Of a stretch of 64,000 nt of DNA, positions 8,603 through 19,793 are shown piece after piece. The stretch spans positions 1,172,001-1,236,000 of the forward strand of contig NZ_CP072141.1 in the NCBI RefSeq assembly GCF_019355555.1, read 5' to 3'. A model generated the notes under the pieces. That model was given only the letters and a program-made list of their open reading frames with translations, did not search any database and had not been told where the DNA came from. The stretch comes from Rhizobium sp. L51/94. GTDB lineage: Bacteria > Pseudomonadota > Alphaproteobacteria > Rhizobiales > Rhizobiaceae. The translations under genes and the position numbers were made by a program. Position 1 is the first letter of the stretch, and the number at the start of each line of letters is the position of its first letter.

Positions 8603-9430
8603 ATGCATACGAAAAACCACCAAAGCCTGCGCAGAAGCATTTTGCATTCCATCCGGAACCGGAAGATCCATCGCACGCACGCCCATGCGACCGACCATGA
8701 ACGTATGCCGGGCACCGTAATCGCCTCCTACAATGTTCATAAATGCGTCGGCTCGGATCGACGCTTCGATCCCGATCGCATTCTGCGGGTCATCCAGGAA
8801 ATCGATGCGGACATCATGGCCTTGCAGGAGGCCGACAGCCGGTTTGGCGAACGCACCGGCCTGCTCGATCTGTCCAGGCTCGAGCGTGAGACAGGGTTGG
8901 TCGCCGTGCCGGTCGAAGGGGTCGCGAAGGCCCATGGTTGGCATGGCAATGTCGTGCTGTTCAAGCAGGGAAAGGTCCGAGATGTCCATCAGATCAAGCT
9001 GCCAGGTCTCGAGCCACGTGGCGCGCTGGTGGCGGAGATCGAGCTGTCGAACGGCAGTGCCCTGCGCATCATAGCCGCCCATTTCGGCCTCTTGCGTCGC
9101 TCACGCGCGCAGCAGGCGCGTGTCCTCGTCGATATCATGACCAGGGACGATGAAACGCCGACCATCCTGCTCGGCGATCTCAACGAATGGCGTCTGGGCA
9201 ACCGCTCATCGCTACACACGTTTCACGCGGCGTTCGGTCCTCAGCCGGCTGCGGTACCAAGCTTCCCCGCCAATATGCCGATCCTTGCGCTCGATCGCAT
9301 GATCGCCAACAAGAGCGGCCTGATCTCGGCAATAGAGGTCCATAACACCCCTCTGGCGCGCATGGCTTCCGACCATCTGCCCATCAAGACGACGTTGGTG
9401 GCAGAGCCAATAGCCGCAGCAAGCGTCTGA
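8603..9430 (+). CDS. Endonuclease/exonuclease/phosphatase family protein
   Basis: A 275-residue EEP-fold hydrolase (Mg-dependent phosphodiesterase/phosphatase superfamily). Motifs visible in order: SYNVHKCVG (metal site Asn), LQEAD (metal-binding Glu), LLGDLNEW (GDxN) and ASDHLPIKTTL (catalytic SDHxP). The first 35 residues are basic and His-rich with no counterpart in the fold; a start at the internal ATG (8705) would remove them. The order cardiolipin synthase then EEP matches the E. coli ybhO-ybhP pair, suggesting a phospholipid-related substrate, but the real substrate is unknown. Its stop lies 9 bases from the convergent cysA stop. Confidence 0.82.
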   Translation: MHTKNHQSLRRSILHSIRNRKIHRTHAHATDHERMPGTVIASYNVHKCVGSDRRFDPDRILRVIQEIDADIMALQEADSRFGERTGLLDLSRLERETGLVAVPVEGVAKAHGWHGNVVLFKQGKVRDVHQIKLPGLEPRGALVAEIELSNGSALRIIAAHFGLLRRSRAQQARVLVDIMTRDDETPTILLGDLNEWRLGNRSSLHTFHAAFGPQPAAVPSFPANMPILALDRMIANKSGLISAIEVHNTPLARMASDHLPIKTTLVAEPIAAASV

Positions 9431-9439
9431 TCGCCGGCG

Positions 9440-10486
9440 TCAAACCTTATCGCGAAACAGTTTCCAGCGTGTCGGCCTGAAGGCGATGCGGCTACGGTCG
9501 AGCTCGCCAACTTTTTCGGGTGGTAATTCGATCTCGACCCGGGGATGACCGGCGCCGATATCGATTTCGATATGACGTGTGCCTGCAACGCGACGGCTGG
9601 CGGTAAGCAGCCCCGCTATGCAGCCGCCGCATCCATCGCGCAGTTCGACGTCGTGAGGCCGAAAGTAGAGATTGGCCGTACCGTCGGGCTCGCCTGCGGC
9701 CGTCAGTCCGAGCGGGCGATCCTCGAACCAGATCTCGCCATCGGTCAACTGCACCTTCAAGCAGTTCGACTGGCCGATGAAGCCGAAGACGAAGGGCGAA
9801 TTCGGAGTGTCGTAGATATCGTCGGGCGTGCCGATCTGCTCGATGGCACCCTGGCTCATGACGACGACCCGGTCCGCAAGCTCGAGTGCCTCGTCCTGAT
9901 CATGGGTCACGAAGACAGTCGTATGGCCCGTCCGGTCGTGAATTTCCCGCAGCCATTTGCGCAGATCCTTGCGCACCTGCGCATCGAGCGCCCCGAAAGG
10001 CTCGTCGAGCAAAAGCACGTTGGGCTCGACGGCCATGGCGCGGGCGAGCGCCACGCGCTGCCGCTGGCCGCCGGACAGCTGTGCTGGATAGCGTTTTTCG
10101 AGGCCGGAAAGCTGAACCAGATCGAGCAGTTCGAGCGCCCGCCGACGGATCTCCGATCGCGCCGGGCGGCGCGCCGAGGGGCGCACCTTGAGGCCGAAGG
10201 AGATATTGTCGAGCACCGTCATGTGGCGGAATAGCGCATAGTGCTGGAAGACGAAGCCGATATTGCGCTGCTGCACGGTCTTCATCGAGGCGTCTTCATT
10301 GCCGAAATAGATCTCGCCTTCCGTCGGCGTCTCCAGCCCGGCGATCAGCCGCAACAAGGTCGTCTTGCCGGAGCCGGAGGGCCCCAGCAGCGCAATCAGC
10401 TCGCCGGAGCGGATGTCCAGCGTGACGTCGTGCAGGGCCGGAAAGCGGCCGAAATCCTTGCGGATGTTTTGAACGCGAACTTCCAT
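9440..10486 (-). CDS. cysA: Sulfate/thiosulfate ABC transporter ATPase CysA
   Basis: ATP-binding subunit (348 residues) that powers sulfate/thiosulfate import through CysT-CysW. Walker [10 protein letters not shown] near residue 35, signature [14 protein letters not shown] near 135, Walker [12 protein letters not shown] and the switch His in [10 protein letters not shown] are all present. A C-terminal TOBE-like regulatory region occupies about 240-348. It is the last gene of the minus-strand operon sbp-cysT-cysW-cysA, 9 bases after the cysW stop. A nearby sbp gene supports sulfate over other anions handled by this ATPase family. Confidence 0.94.
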   Translation of the reverse strand: MEVRVQNIRKDFGRFPALHDVTLDIRSGELIALLGPSGSGKTTLLRLIAGLETPTEGEIYFGNEDASMKTVQQRNIGFVFQHYALFRHMTVLDNISFGLKVRPSARRPARSEIRRRALELLDLVQLSGLEKRYPAQLSGGQRQRVALARAMAVEPNVLLLDEPFGALDAQVRKDLRKWLREIHDRTGHTTVFVTHDQDEALELADRVVVMSQGAIEQIGTPDDIYDTPNSPFVFGFIGQSNCLKVQLTDGEIWFEDRPLGLTAAGEPDGTANLYFRPHDVELRDGCGGCIAGLLTASRRVAGTRHIEIDIGAGHPRVEIELPPEKVGELDRSRIAFRPTRWKLFRDKV

Positions 10487-10495
10487 CAGTCTTCC

Positions 10496-11368
10496 TTAGT
10501 GACGCCGGCTCGCAGCGATTTCCTCGCTGAAGCGCATTTCCAGCAACGTCTTGAGAATAAGCGTCACCAAGGCGAGCAGCGCAAGCAGCGTTGCCACGGC
10601 GAAAGCGCCGGAGAAATTGTAGTCGTTGTAGAGAATTTCGATCTGCAGCGGCATGGTGTTGGTCTCGCCGCGGATATGACCTGACACTACCGAGACTGCG
10701 CCGAATTCGCCCATGGCGCGGGCGTTGCAGAGCAGCACGCCGTAGAGCAGTCCCCATTTGATATTCGGCAGCGTCACGTACCAGAAGGTCTGGAAACCGC
10801 TGGCGCCGAGCGAAAGGGCGGCCTCTTCATCGGCCGTGCCCTGTTCCTGCATCAGCGGGATCAGTTCGCGGGCAACGAACGGAAAGGTAACGAACATCGT
10901 CGCCAGCACGAGGCCGGGCACCGCGAAAAGGATCTTGATATTGTTTGCCTCAAGCCATGGGCCGAGCAGGCTGTTGGAGCCGAACAGCAATACGAAGACC
11001 AATCCGGCGATGACCGGGGATACCGAGAACGGCAGGTCGATCAGCGTCGTCAGGAACGCCTTGCCCTTGAATTCGAACTTGGCAATCGCCCAGGCCGCAC
11101 CCACGCCAAACACCAGATTGAGAGGCACGCTGATGGCAGCGACAATCAGCGTCAGCTTGATGGCAGAAAACGTCTCTTCGTCCTGCAGCGCCTCGAAAAA
11201 TGCGCCAGCGCCCTTGCGAAACGCTTCGACGAAAACGGCCGCCATCGGTAGCAGCAGGATCAGCGCCAGGAAAACGAGCGAGATTGCGATCAGCGTCCAG
11301 CGGGCAAACCGGCCCTCGGTGACGGCAGACGTCACCTCATGAGGCGGCGCTGTTGGATCATGCGCCAT
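10496..11368 (-). CDS. cysW: Sulfate ABC transporter permease CysW
   Basis: Inner-membrane permease (290 residues) with six predicted transmembrane helices and the cytoplasmic EAA-type loop ([23 protein letters not shown]) that contacts CysA. It begins 11 bases inside the 3' end of cysT, so the two are translationally coupled. The family-typical [15 protein letters not shown] stretch is present. It forms the heterodimeric channel with CysT. Confidence 0.93.
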   Translation of the reverse strand: MAHDPTAPPHEVTSAVTEGRFARWTLIAISLVFLALILLLPMAAVFVEAFRKGAGAFFEALQDEETFSAIKLTLIVAAISVPLNLVFGVGAAWAIAKFEFKGKAFLTTLIDLPFSVSPVIAGLVFVLLFGSNSLLGPWLEANNIKILFAVPGLVLATMFVTFPFVARELIPLMQEQGTADEEAALSLGASGFQTFWYVTLPNIKWGLLYGVLLCNARAMGEFGAVSVVSGHIRGETNTMPLQIEILYNDYNFSGAFAVATLLALLALVTLILKTLLEMRFSEEIAASRRH

Positions 11369-12215
11369 AGCCGTACCTCCGCCTGCTCCAGGTCTGGATG
11401 AGGTTGATCACCAGCAGCATCACGAAGGAGATGATCAGCATGATCGCGGCGATGCCGGTCGCTGCGGCATAATTATATTCCTCGAGCCGGATGACGATCA
11501 GCAACGGTGCAATTTCCGACACGTAGGGCAGGTTGCCGGCAATGAAGATCACAGATCCATACTCCCCGACCGCACGCGCAAAGGAAAGCGCGAAGCCGGT
11601 GAGCACGGCAGGAGCCAGCCCCGGCAATAGCACCCGGGTGATGGTTTGGAAGCGGTTAGCGCCGAGCGTTGCTGCAGCCTCTTCGACCTCGCGGTCGATT
11701 TCTTCCATGATCGGCTGTACCGTGCGCACCACGAAGGGCAAGCCGACGAAAATCAGTGCAATCACAACGCCCACAGGCGTAAAAGCGACCTTGATGCCGA
11801 GCGGCGAAAGAAACTGGCCGATCCAGCCATTCGGCGAATAGAGTGTGGTCAGCGCGATACCGGCGACGGCCGTCGGCAGCGCGAAGGGCAGGTCAACGAC
11901 GGCATCGATGATCCGCTTTCCGGGGAAATTGTAGCGGACCAGCACCCAGGCCAGAATGACGCCGAAAATTGCATTGACGACGGCAGCGACCAGGGCGCCG
12001 CCAAAGCTCATTCGCAACGCCGCGAGAACCCGAGGGTCTGACGCGATCGACCAGAAGGCTCCCCAGCCGAGCGAACTCGTCTTCAGCAGCAGGCCTGAAA
12101 TCGGAATGAGAACTATGAGGATAAGCCATATCAAGGTAAAACCGAGCGCCATTCCAAATCCTGGAATGACGCTCGGTTGCCTGAATTGCCACCGCCTACG
12201 GGTTGGTGCCTGCAT
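11358..12215 (-). CDS. cysT: Sulfate ABC transporter permease CysT (CysU)
   Basis: Inner-membrane permease (285 residues) with six predicted transmembrane helices. The EAA loop ([22 protein letters not shown]) and the conserved [16 protein letters not shown] segment identify it as the CysT partner of CysW. It starts 6 bases after sbp and overlaps cysW by 11 bases. The N-terminal 20 residues are basic and cytoplasmic. Confidence 0.93.
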   Translation of the reverse strand: MQAPTRRRWQFRQPSVIPGFGMALGFTLIWLILIVLIPISGLLLKTSSLGWGAFWSIASDPRVLAALRMSFGGALVAAVVNAIFGVILAWVLVRYNFPGKRIIDAVVDLPFALPTAVAGIALTTLYSPNGWIGQFLSPLGIKVAFTPVGVVIALIFVGLPFVVRTVQPIMEEIDREVEEAAATLGANRFQTITRVLLPGLAPAVLTGFALSFARAVGEYGSVIFIAGNLPYVSEIAPLLIVIRLEEYNYAAATGIAAIMLIISFVMLLVINLIQTWSRRRYGYGA

Positions 12216-12221
12216 CTAGTC

Positions 12222-13250
12222 TTACTGTCCCGGCTTGTAGATCTTGTCGAAGATGCCACCATCCGCGAAGAATTTAGGTTGCGCCACCTTCCATCCGCCA
12301 AAATCGTCGATCGAGGCGAGCTTGAGGTTGGGGAAGCGGGCAATGTCTTTCGGGTCGGCGGCTGCAGGCTTGATCGGACGGTAATAATGCGCAGCCGCAA
12401 TCTTTTGTCCATCGTCTGAATAGAGATAGTTCAGATAAGCCTCGGCAAGCTTCCGCGTGCCCTTCTTGTCGACATTGCCGTCGACAACGGCAACCGGCGG
12501 ATCGGCCCGGATCGATACCGAAGGGGTGACGATCTCGAACTTGTCCGGCCCGAGTTCCTCGAGCGACAGGTAGGCTTCGTTCTCCCAGGCAAGCAAAACG
12601 TCGCCGAGGCCGCGTTGCACGAATGTCGTCGTCGCGCCACGGGCGCCGCTGTCGAGAACCGGCACATGCTTCAGAAGTTTAGAGAGGTATTCCTCCGCCT
12701 TGGCATCATCGCCGCCATTGGCCTCTTTTGCCCAGGCATACGCCGCAAGAATGTTCCAGCGCGCGCCACCTGAGGTTTTGGGGTTCGGAGTGATGACCTG
12801 GACGCCGTCCTTGATGAGATCGGGCCAGTCCTTGATAGCCTTGGGGTTGCCCTTGCGCACGAGGAAGACGATCGTCGATGTGTAAGGCACGCTCTTGTTG
12901 GGAAACTTGGTGTTCCAGTCTGCCGGTATCTTGTTGGTCGCCTTGGCGATCGCATCGATATCGCCTTCGAGCGCCAGCGTCACCACATCGGCGTTCAGCC
13001 CGTCGATAACGGAGCGAGCCTGGGCGCCCGAACCGCCGTGAGAGGCCTTCAGCTCGACCGTTTCGCCGGTGTCCTTCTTCCACTTGGCAGCGAAGGCGGC
13101 GTTGAAATCCTTGTAGAGTTCGCGTGTCGGGTCGTAAGACACGTTGAGCAGCGTCTGTTCGGCTGCAAACACGGATGCTAGTCCCGAGAGCGAAAAGCTG
13201 CCGATTAGCACTGCGGTGGCAAGAAGTCTGGATAGCCGTAGCGTCTGCAT
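12222..13250 (-). CDS. sbp: Periplasmic sulfate-binding protein
   Basis: A 342-residue solute-binding protein. An N-terminal signal peptide (basic MQTLRLSR, hydrophobic core, cleavage expected after about residue 29 at VFAAEQ) is followed by the binding domain with [25 protein letters not shown] and [16 protein letters not shown], all typical of Sbp/CysP. The ATG at 13250 is preceded by AGGGAGG about 6 bases upstream; an in-frame GTG at 13256 is less well placed. First gene of the sulfate import operon. Sbp binds sulfate and CysP thiosulfate; the two are hard to separate by eye. Confidence 0.92.
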   Translation of the reverse strand: MQTLRLSRLLATAVLIGSFSLSGLASVFAAEQTLLNVSYDPTRELYKDFNAAFAAKWKKDTGETVELKASHGGSGAQARSVIDGLNADVVTLALEGDIDAIAKATNKIPADWNTKFPNKSVPYTSTIVFLVRKGNPKAIKDWPDLIKDGVQVITPNPKTSGGARWNILAAYAWAKEANGGDDAKAEEYLSKLLKHVPVLDSGARGATTTFVQRGLGDVLLAWENEAYLSLEELGPDKFEIVTPSVSIRADPPVAVVDGNVDKKGTRKLAEAYLNYLYSDDGQKIAAAHYYRPIKPAAADPKDIARFPNLKLASIDDFGGWKVAQPKFFADGGIFDKIYKPGQ

Positions 13251-13501
13251 GAACACCTCCCTGATTGTGCCTCAACTCTACCAATCTGGTCGTATAATGT
13301 AACGGCGATTGTTCCCGCGACGCGCGCCAACGTGGAATTTCATCCCATAGACTCGCGAAAAATGAAATCACATTGCTGAGCGAAGCAGCTTGGCCCTGCA
13401 AATGCCGCAGAGACCGGATCTCATTGATCGGCAATCATGATTTAAGCTGACATTGCCGGTCCCTTTGCGTTAATTGCTCGAAATGCCTGAGGAATAAGTT
13501 C

Positions 13502-14781
<1,280 letters not shown>

Positions 14782-14785
<4 letters not shown>

Positions 14786-15708
14786 CCTGGGAAAGCCTGC
14801 ACCGTCAGCGCCACACCCTGTTCGCTTGAAAACGGTGGCGTCCAGCCGGTAATGCGGCGGGTCTCGCCGATATCGACTTGCAGCGAACCCAGCAGCCGTC
14901 TCGCCGCCGAACCCTTGCCCAGCATTGCCGCAGCCGCTTCGATGAGACGGGCTGGCACGGGCAGAAGCCAGGTCTTGCGACCCATTGCGCCAGAAATGCC
15001 GGCGATCAACTGCCCGATGGAAAGGTCCTCGCCGTCGCTGACGAGAAATGTGCGGTTGGCAGCGTTCGGGTGAGCGACGCAGAGGATGATGAAATCCGTC
15101 AGGTTGCCGACGAACAGCAGCGACCTTTTGTTGGAGATGAGACCGAAGGGGAGGGGCAGCCCGCGCCGCGCAAGGCGCATCAGGCTCGCGAAATTGGCTT
15201 TGACACCCGGACCGTAGATGAGTGGCGGACGGATCACGACGATGTCCATGCCCGTCTGCCTGCCGAGGTGAAACAGCGCCTGTTCTGCTTCCCATTTCGA
15301 AAGCCCGTAGGGATCCCTGGGCTCCGGCACGTCTGCGGCGGTGAAAGGCCGGCCTGGGGCCGTCTCCTCGCCGTTGACCTTGATCGAACTCACGAAAATG
15401 AAGCGTCGAGCGCCGGCTGCTGCGGCCTGGCGTGCCAGATTGAGCGTGGCGTCGACATTCGCGGCACGAAACGCAGCCAGCGGATCTGCCGCCGTATCAT
15501 CCATGACATGCACGCGAGCGGCTAGATGAACCACGCAATCGATGCCGGCCAGCGCTTCGGTCCAGTCCGTGCGGGCGTCGATCGTGCCCACCGGATGAAA
15601 TCCTGACGTAGGCAGACGACTGGCCGGACGAAAGGCAATCCCGCGCGCCGTAAGGTCCGCACAGAGCGCTGTGCCAACGAACCCGGTTGCCCCGGTCACC
15701 AATATCAT
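14782..15708 (-). CDS. NAD-dependent epimerase/reductase (extended SDR, nucleotide sugar)
   Basis: A 308-residue extended short-chain dehydrogenase. The Rossmann GATGFVG is at 6-12, a Ser of the catalytic set occurs in FVSSIKVNG, and the catalytic YxxxK is in DPYGLSKWEAEQ. The shape resembles WbpV/WreQ-type UDP-4-keto sugar reductases and UDP-GlcNAc 4-epimerases; I cannot separate these by eye. It is divergent from an initiating sugar-phosphate transferase, a pairing reminiscent of the Rhizobium etli wreQ-wreU genes that build and transfer QuiNAc. Its last codons overlap those of the convergent dehydrogenase. Confidence 0.8.
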
Positions 15709-15900
15709 GCGCCGGCCCCTGTGGTAGTTTCAAGCATTCGATCATCCCGCGTTTCTGTCTGCTATTAGCGCTATCAGCACTCAGGCGATAGACGTCGGGA
15801 TGCGATCCAAAACCGGGAAAACAGGGTGCAAACGACAATCTGATTGTGAAATCGCCCCGGATATGAGATTCACGCCGAAATTTCTCTCCGGCAGTTCCAG

Positions 15901-16476
15901 ATGTTGTACACCGTCTCCAAACGCAGTTTCGACCTGTTCGCAGCCCTTGCGGCAGCGATCCTGTTTTCGATTCCGATCCTGGTCGTGGCAATCTGTGTGC
16001 GCGCAACCTCGAAGGGGCCGGTGCTGTACTGGTCCGATCGGGTAGGCCGGGACAATCGCATTTTCCGGATGCCGAAATTTCGCAGCATGCGCGTCGATAC
16101 GCCAGCCGTTGCGACCCATCTGCTTTCCGACCCGAAACGTTACCTGACGCCGATCGGCTCCTTCCTGCGCCGCTCCAGCCTCGACGAGTTGCCGCAGCTC
16201 TGGTGCATCCTCAAGGGTGAGATGAGCCTTGTCGGTCCGCGTCCAGCCCTCTTCAACCAGCAGGACCTGATCGAGCTTCGTACCGCCAGTGGCGTCCACA
16301 CTCTGGTGCCGGGCCTGACCGGCTGGGCCCAGATCAACGGCCGCGACGAGCTGCCCATTCCCGACAAAGTACGGCTCGACGCCGAGTATCTGAAGCGTCG
16401 ATCCTTCGCGTTCGATCTATGGATCATTCTCCTGACCGCCATGAAGGTGCTGGGGCGGGATGGCGTAACGCATTGA
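15901..16476 (+). CDS. Undecaprenyl-phosphate sugar phosphotransferase (PglC-type)
   Basis: Monotopic phosphoglycosyltransferase of 191 residues that starts a polysaccharide repeat by moving a sugar-1-phosphate to undecaprenyl phosphate. It has one N-terminal re-entrant hydrophobic helix (about 10-32) followed by the family signature: RVGRDNRIFRMPKFRSMR, the catalytic Asp-Glu pair in RRSSLDELPQLW, then GEMSLVGPRP and GLTGWAQINGRDE. It is the short PglC/WreU form without the extra N-terminal membrane domains of WbaP/WcaJ. The sugar is unknown. A WaaL-like membrane gene follows on the same strand. Confidence 0.88.
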   Translation: MLYTVSKRSFDLFAALAAAILFSIPILVVAICVRATSKGPVLYWSDRVGRDNRIFRMPKFRSMRVDTPAVATHLLSDPKRYLTPIGSFLRRSSLDELPQLWCILKGEMSLVGPRPALFNQQDLIELRTASGVHTLVPGLTGWAQINGRDELPIPDKVRLDAEYLKRRSFAFDLWIILLTAMKVLGRDGVTH

Positions 16477-16662
16477 GCCGAGTGCGATCTTCTTGCCATG
16501 ACGGCGTGAATTTCGAGCCCTGCTGCAGCTGAAACCCCGATCCCCTCTTTACAGCCAGCCGGCACCTCGGGATAAGCGTCAGGAGATTGTCCGGTCGGAC
16601 ACCCGAAGACCTCGACGAGGCCGGGGTCAATGCCCACCTACCTATCGGAGCGGTCAAGGGAT

Positions 16663-18000
16663 ATGATGACTACGTCGACTGCAGCGAAGCCGAATGCCCT
16701 TCTGACGATTATCATCAGTATCGCCTGGCTTTTCGCCGCCTCCGCGGTGTTCGTCGAAACGGATGCCTATCGCTATGCATCGGCAGTTCTCGCCATCATT
16801 GCCCTGGTCCATTTCCTGAAGATGCCGAACCGGCCCGCTACAAACTGGCTTGGCTGGCTGTGCATGGCGTGGGGCATCTATGTCGCGGTCCGCTTCCTTC
16901 GCTTCTACATCATGACGCATCCGCACGAGAGCGGCGCATCCGAGTGGCTCTACGCTTTCCCGTTTTTCTTCCCGATCCTGGGTGTTGCCTTTTCGATGAC
17001 GGAAGGGCGGATCGAGCGCATCGTCGCAGCGTTTTTCGCGGTCGCCCTGGTGATGCTCGCGGCCACCACCGGATACGTGCGGATATTTGCCGGCGAAACG
17101 GTCAAGCCCCTGATCATGAACAACCAGATCCACGGGGCGGTCGCCTGCGGCCTTATCCTCTTGTCGGCCTATTTCTGGTGGCTTCACTACCTTTCCAACA
17201 GCGATGCGAAGCCGCTCCTGCGCCGATTTGGCCTTGTCGTCGCACCTGTAGTGATGATCCTCTGTCTCATCGCAATCTATGGCGCAAAGTCCAAGGGCGT
17301 CTGGCTGGCGCTGACCCTGACGTTGCCGATTGCTGGATTGTTGTCCCTGACCTATCTGCGCCTGCGTACCGGGCTGATCACCATCGTCGCTGCATCCATC
17401 CTGCTCGGTTGTGGCGCCTATGCCGTACGCCACAATCTCAACAAGACGGCCGGGCCGACTGTCGATGCGGCGATTTCCATGCTTGAAGGTTTTCACGCGC
17501 GTCGCGACTTCAACGGGGTCGTGCTCGGCACCATCGATTCCCCGACGACACCCGTCTCGATGGATGAGCGTTTGCAGCTCTGGTACGACGCCGGAGAACT
17601 CATTTCCTCGGCGCCGGTGTTCGGCTGGGGAAGCAAGTGGGTCGACCAGTTGAATGCCGCGCGCTATCCGAATGTCAGGTACACGCTGTTCCACAACGGC
17701 TATCTCGAAATCCTGGTGCGCTTCGGTATCTTCGGCGCGGTTATCATGTCTGTCATCCTCGGCGCGCTGTTCGTTTCGGTGTTTCGCGCCTTTCGCGCAG
17801 GCGTCATCCCGCGCGCCGCCTTCCACGTCTACACGGTCGGCCTGTTCTTCTTCGCTCTGACGCTACTCAGCAACTCGAACAACAGACTGGCGATCGGCGA
17901 AAGCCTGGCCCTCCTCAGTTCGGCCTTTGCCTGCTGGTGCAACATGCGAACCGCACACGACTACGATGCATTGCGGGAGGAGCCCGGCGCGAGAGGCTGA
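16663..18000 (+). CDS. O-antigen ligase-like polytopic membrane protein
   Basis: A roughly 445-residue protein with about ten hydrophobic segments and a large periplasmic loop (about 285-345) that includes a Trp/Gly-rich stretch (SAPVFGWGSKWVDQ) and a nearby TLFHNGYLEILVRFG. This is the layout of the Wzy_C/O-antigen ligase family (WaaL or Wzy), enzymes that move or polymerise lipid-linked glycans in the inner membrane. AAGGG at 16656-16660 favours the ATGs at 16663/16666 over an in-frame ATG at 16630. It may act on the product started by the neighbouring transferase, but ligase versus polymerase cannot be decided here. Confidence 0.8.
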   Translation: MMTTSTAAKPNALLTIIISIAWLFAASAVFVETDAYRYASAVLAIIALVHFLKMPNRPATNWLGWLCMAWGIYVAVRFLRFYIMTHPHESGASEWLYAFPFFFPILGVAFSMTEGRIERIVAAFFAVALVMLAATTGYVRIFAGETVKPLIMNNQIHGAVACGLILLSAYFWWLHYLSNSDAKPLLRRFGLVVAPVVMILCLIAIYGAKSKGVWLALTLTLPIAGLLSLTYLRLRTGLITIVAASILLGCGAYAVRHNLNKTAGPTVDAAISMLEGFHARRDFNGVVLGTIDSPTTPVSMDERLQLWYDAGELISSAPVFGWGSKWVDQLNAARYPNVRYTLFHNGYLEILVRFGIFGAVIMSVILGALFVSVFRAFRAGVIPRAAFHVYTVGLFFFALTLLSNSNNRLAIGESLALLSSAFACWCNMRTAHDYDALREEPGARG

Positions 18001-18203
18001 AAGTGCAACGCGCGAGCGAAGGATTGTCGCTGTCGGCATGCGAATATTCGAAAACTCTGCCGTTTGCTTAAAAGGGCAACCGCCCGTTTAATCAAAACGC
18101 AATTGTTACCCGTCATGGTAAGAGCGTCCAGGCGCCGCCATCCGCCTGTCAACGTTCGGGTCATTCGCTGGCAACGCAGCCGCCTCGGCCGGCAGGAGTT
18201 TTG

Positions 18204-18683
18204 ATGAACATCGTCCACAAGCAATCGCATTCGAGCGGCGATACCCTCGAAATCCTCTCCTTCCACCTCAATGGCCAGGAATTTTGCGTACGCACGACGG
18301 CCATTCGCGAGATCCGCGGCTGGGATGCCGCAACGCCGATCCCCCATTCGCCGGCGGAGGTCATGGGCGTGATGAACTTGCGCGGCACGGTGATCCCGAT
18401 CATCGACCTTTCGCTCAAGCTCGGCATGAAAAGCACCGTGCCAACCGAGCGCAGTGCCATCGTGGTCGCCGAAATCAACGAAACATCGATGGGCCTGATC
18501 GTCGACAGCGTATCCGATATCCTCACCATCGATGCCGCCCTGCTGCAACCGGTTCCCGACATGAACGTCCCCGGCGGCACGAGCTATTCCGATGGCATCA
18601 TCGCTCAGGATAGCGGCATGATCTGCTTTCTCAATCTTGAGCGCATGTTCGAAGCATCCGGACTGGAAAACCTCGCCGCCTGA
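18204..18683 (+). CDS. cheW: CheW-like chemotaxis coupling protein
   Basis: A 159-residue single-domain CheW protein. Typical features: FHLNGQEFCVRTTAIREI at the start of the first barrel, the GVMNLRGTVIPIIDLS core motif, and GLIVDSVSDIL in the second subdomain. It would bridge a chemoreceptor and CheA at the membrane. The ATG at 18204 has AGGAG at 18194-18198; the preceding in-frame TTG is ignored. No cheA, cheY, mcp or flagellar gene is nearby, so this is an orphan copy that either joins an array encoded elsewhere or serves a non-flagellar pathway. Confidence 0.9.
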   Translation: MNIVHKQSHSSGDTLEILSFHLNGQEFCVRTTAIREIRGWDAATPIPHSPAEVMGVMNLRGTVIPIIDLSLKLGMKSTVPTERSAIVVAEINETSMGLIVDSVSDILTIDAALLQPVPDMNVPGGTSYSDGIIAQDSGMICFLNLERMFEASGLENLAA

Positions 18684-18748
18684 GCCGGCGGCTGACGACA
18701 TTTGTGTTCGGTGACTTGCCCTGGTTGCCCCGGCTGATGGTCGACAGG

Positions 18749-18777
18749 TTGACATCAGGGCCACCGAACCCTATCTA
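18749..18777 (+). promoter_or_regulatory. Probable housekeeping-sigma promoter of cspA
   Basis: TTGACA at 18749-18754 and TATCTA at 18772-18777 are separated by exactly 17 bases, a near-consensus sigma-70-type promoter. Transcription would start near 18784 and give a leader of about 135 bases before the cspA ATG. A long leader is typical of cold-inducible csp genes. Confidence 0.7.
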
Positions 18778-18918
18778 AAGGTTGTCGATATTGCTTGTCT
18801 GACTTTTGTTATTGCGCGCATCTTGCGTGCCCTGGACGAACTTCCTTTCAAAATCGGGACTTCACCTCGCGGCGCTTTTTGCGCGGCGATCCTTCAAATT
18901 ACATGAAAGGGTTTCGTC

Positions 18919-19128
18919 ATGGCCACTGGCACAGTTAAATGGTTTAATTCCACAAAGGGCTTCGGCTTCATTCAGCCTGACAACGGCGATGCCGATGTTT
19001 TCGTTCACATCTCGGCCGTCGAACGCGCTGGCATGCGCGAAATCGTCGAAGGCCAGAAGCTCTCCTACGAGCTTGAGCGCGACAACAAGTCGGGCAAGAT
19101 GTCCGCCGCTCAGCTTCAGGCTGCTTAA
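18919..19128 (+). CDS. cspA: Cold shock protein CspA family
   Basis: A 69-residue single cold-shock domain with the RNP1-like motif KGFGFIQPD and RNP2-like VFVHIS, which bind single-stranded RNA/DNA; an RNA chaperone in the cytoplasm. It opens with [18 protein letters not shown] as in rhizobial CspA. AAAGG lies about 9 bases before the ATG. A strong promoter (18749-18777), a long leader and a strong intrinsic terminator (19181-19208) show that it is a monocistronic, abundantly transcribed gene. Confidence 0.96.
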   Translation: MATGTVKWFNSTKGFGFIQPDNGDADVFVHISAVERAGMREIVEGQKLSYELERDNKSGKMSAAQLQAA

Positions 19129-19180
19129 AGGTCTTTCTGTCCCGGCGGCGACAACGTAGCCGGGGCATGAACACCATCGG

Positions 19181-19208
19181 AAGGTCAGGCAATATGCCTG
19201 GCCTTTTT
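19181..19208 (+). terminator. Rho-independent terminator of cspA
   Basis: AAGGTCAGGC (19181-19190) pairs with GCCTGGCCTT (19196-19205) across an AATAT loop, with one G-T wobble, and runs into an uninterrupted T stretch. Classic intrinsic terminator 50 bases after the cspA stop. Confidence 0.9.
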
Positions 19209-19354
19209 TGGTTGCAGTCGGTCTTCTCGCTGCAGGCAAACCCCTTCGTGTCCAGGCATCTCGAGCCGACACGCGCCAGCCTCCCGATCTAACCAAACAA
19301 TCTGTACCGGCAACTTCATCCGAAACGGGTGACGATTGCGGCATTGGAGATATC

Positions 19355-19597
19355 ATGCGCCCTACACGATGGAGCGAAATCGTCACGCTGACGGTCAAGC
19401 CAGGCGAACTCATAACCCTCAAGAACCCTGCTGAAGCGCTCGAGTTTCTGGACGGCCCATGGCCGGGCAGTCCCGGTCCACGCCATGCCGCTGCGCGCCG
19501 CTTTTGCCGCGCTGCTCTTGCTGGCAACAAGGATTCGGAAGACGCCCGCAAGGTCTTTGTCGAGGCAGCCCAGGAGGCCAACCTCAAGCCTCGCTGA
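19355..19597 (+). CDS. DUF982 domain protein
   Basis: An 80-residue protein whose whole length matches DUF982, a small domain nearly confined to Rhizobiales and often present in many copies per genome. The pattern is an N-terminal beta strand with W and V residues, a central LDGPWPG turn, then an ArgArgPheCysArgAlaAla helix and a final helix with ARKVFVEAAQEA. The function of the family is unknown. The start at 19355 is set by GGAGA at 19346-19350; the frame is open further upstream to 19208 but the cspA terminator runs into that stretch, so it is not likely coding. Confidence 0.8.
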   Translation: MRPTRWSEIVTLTVKPGELITLKNPAEALEFLDGPWPGSPGPRHAAARRFCRAALAGNKDSEDARKVFVEAAQEANLKPR

Positions 19598-19793
19598 TTT
19601 CGAAGCCATATCCAGCGGATCGTCGCATGAACCATGCGGCAATCCCTAAAAAATACCAGTCCGGACACTTTTGGAAATATTCGGAAAAACGCCGTTCGCC
19701 GATGGATGTTATGCCCGGCGCAATGGAGAGTTTGATGATCCGATTGCTGCAGCCTGCCTGTCCCGCCTTTGACGTCGACGGGGAGAATTCCTG

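Noticed and set aside
19208..19354. N-terminal extension of the DUF982 gene
   Set aside because: The frame is open, but it begins inside the T-run of the cspA terminator, has no ribosome site, and the DUF982 match starts only at 19355.
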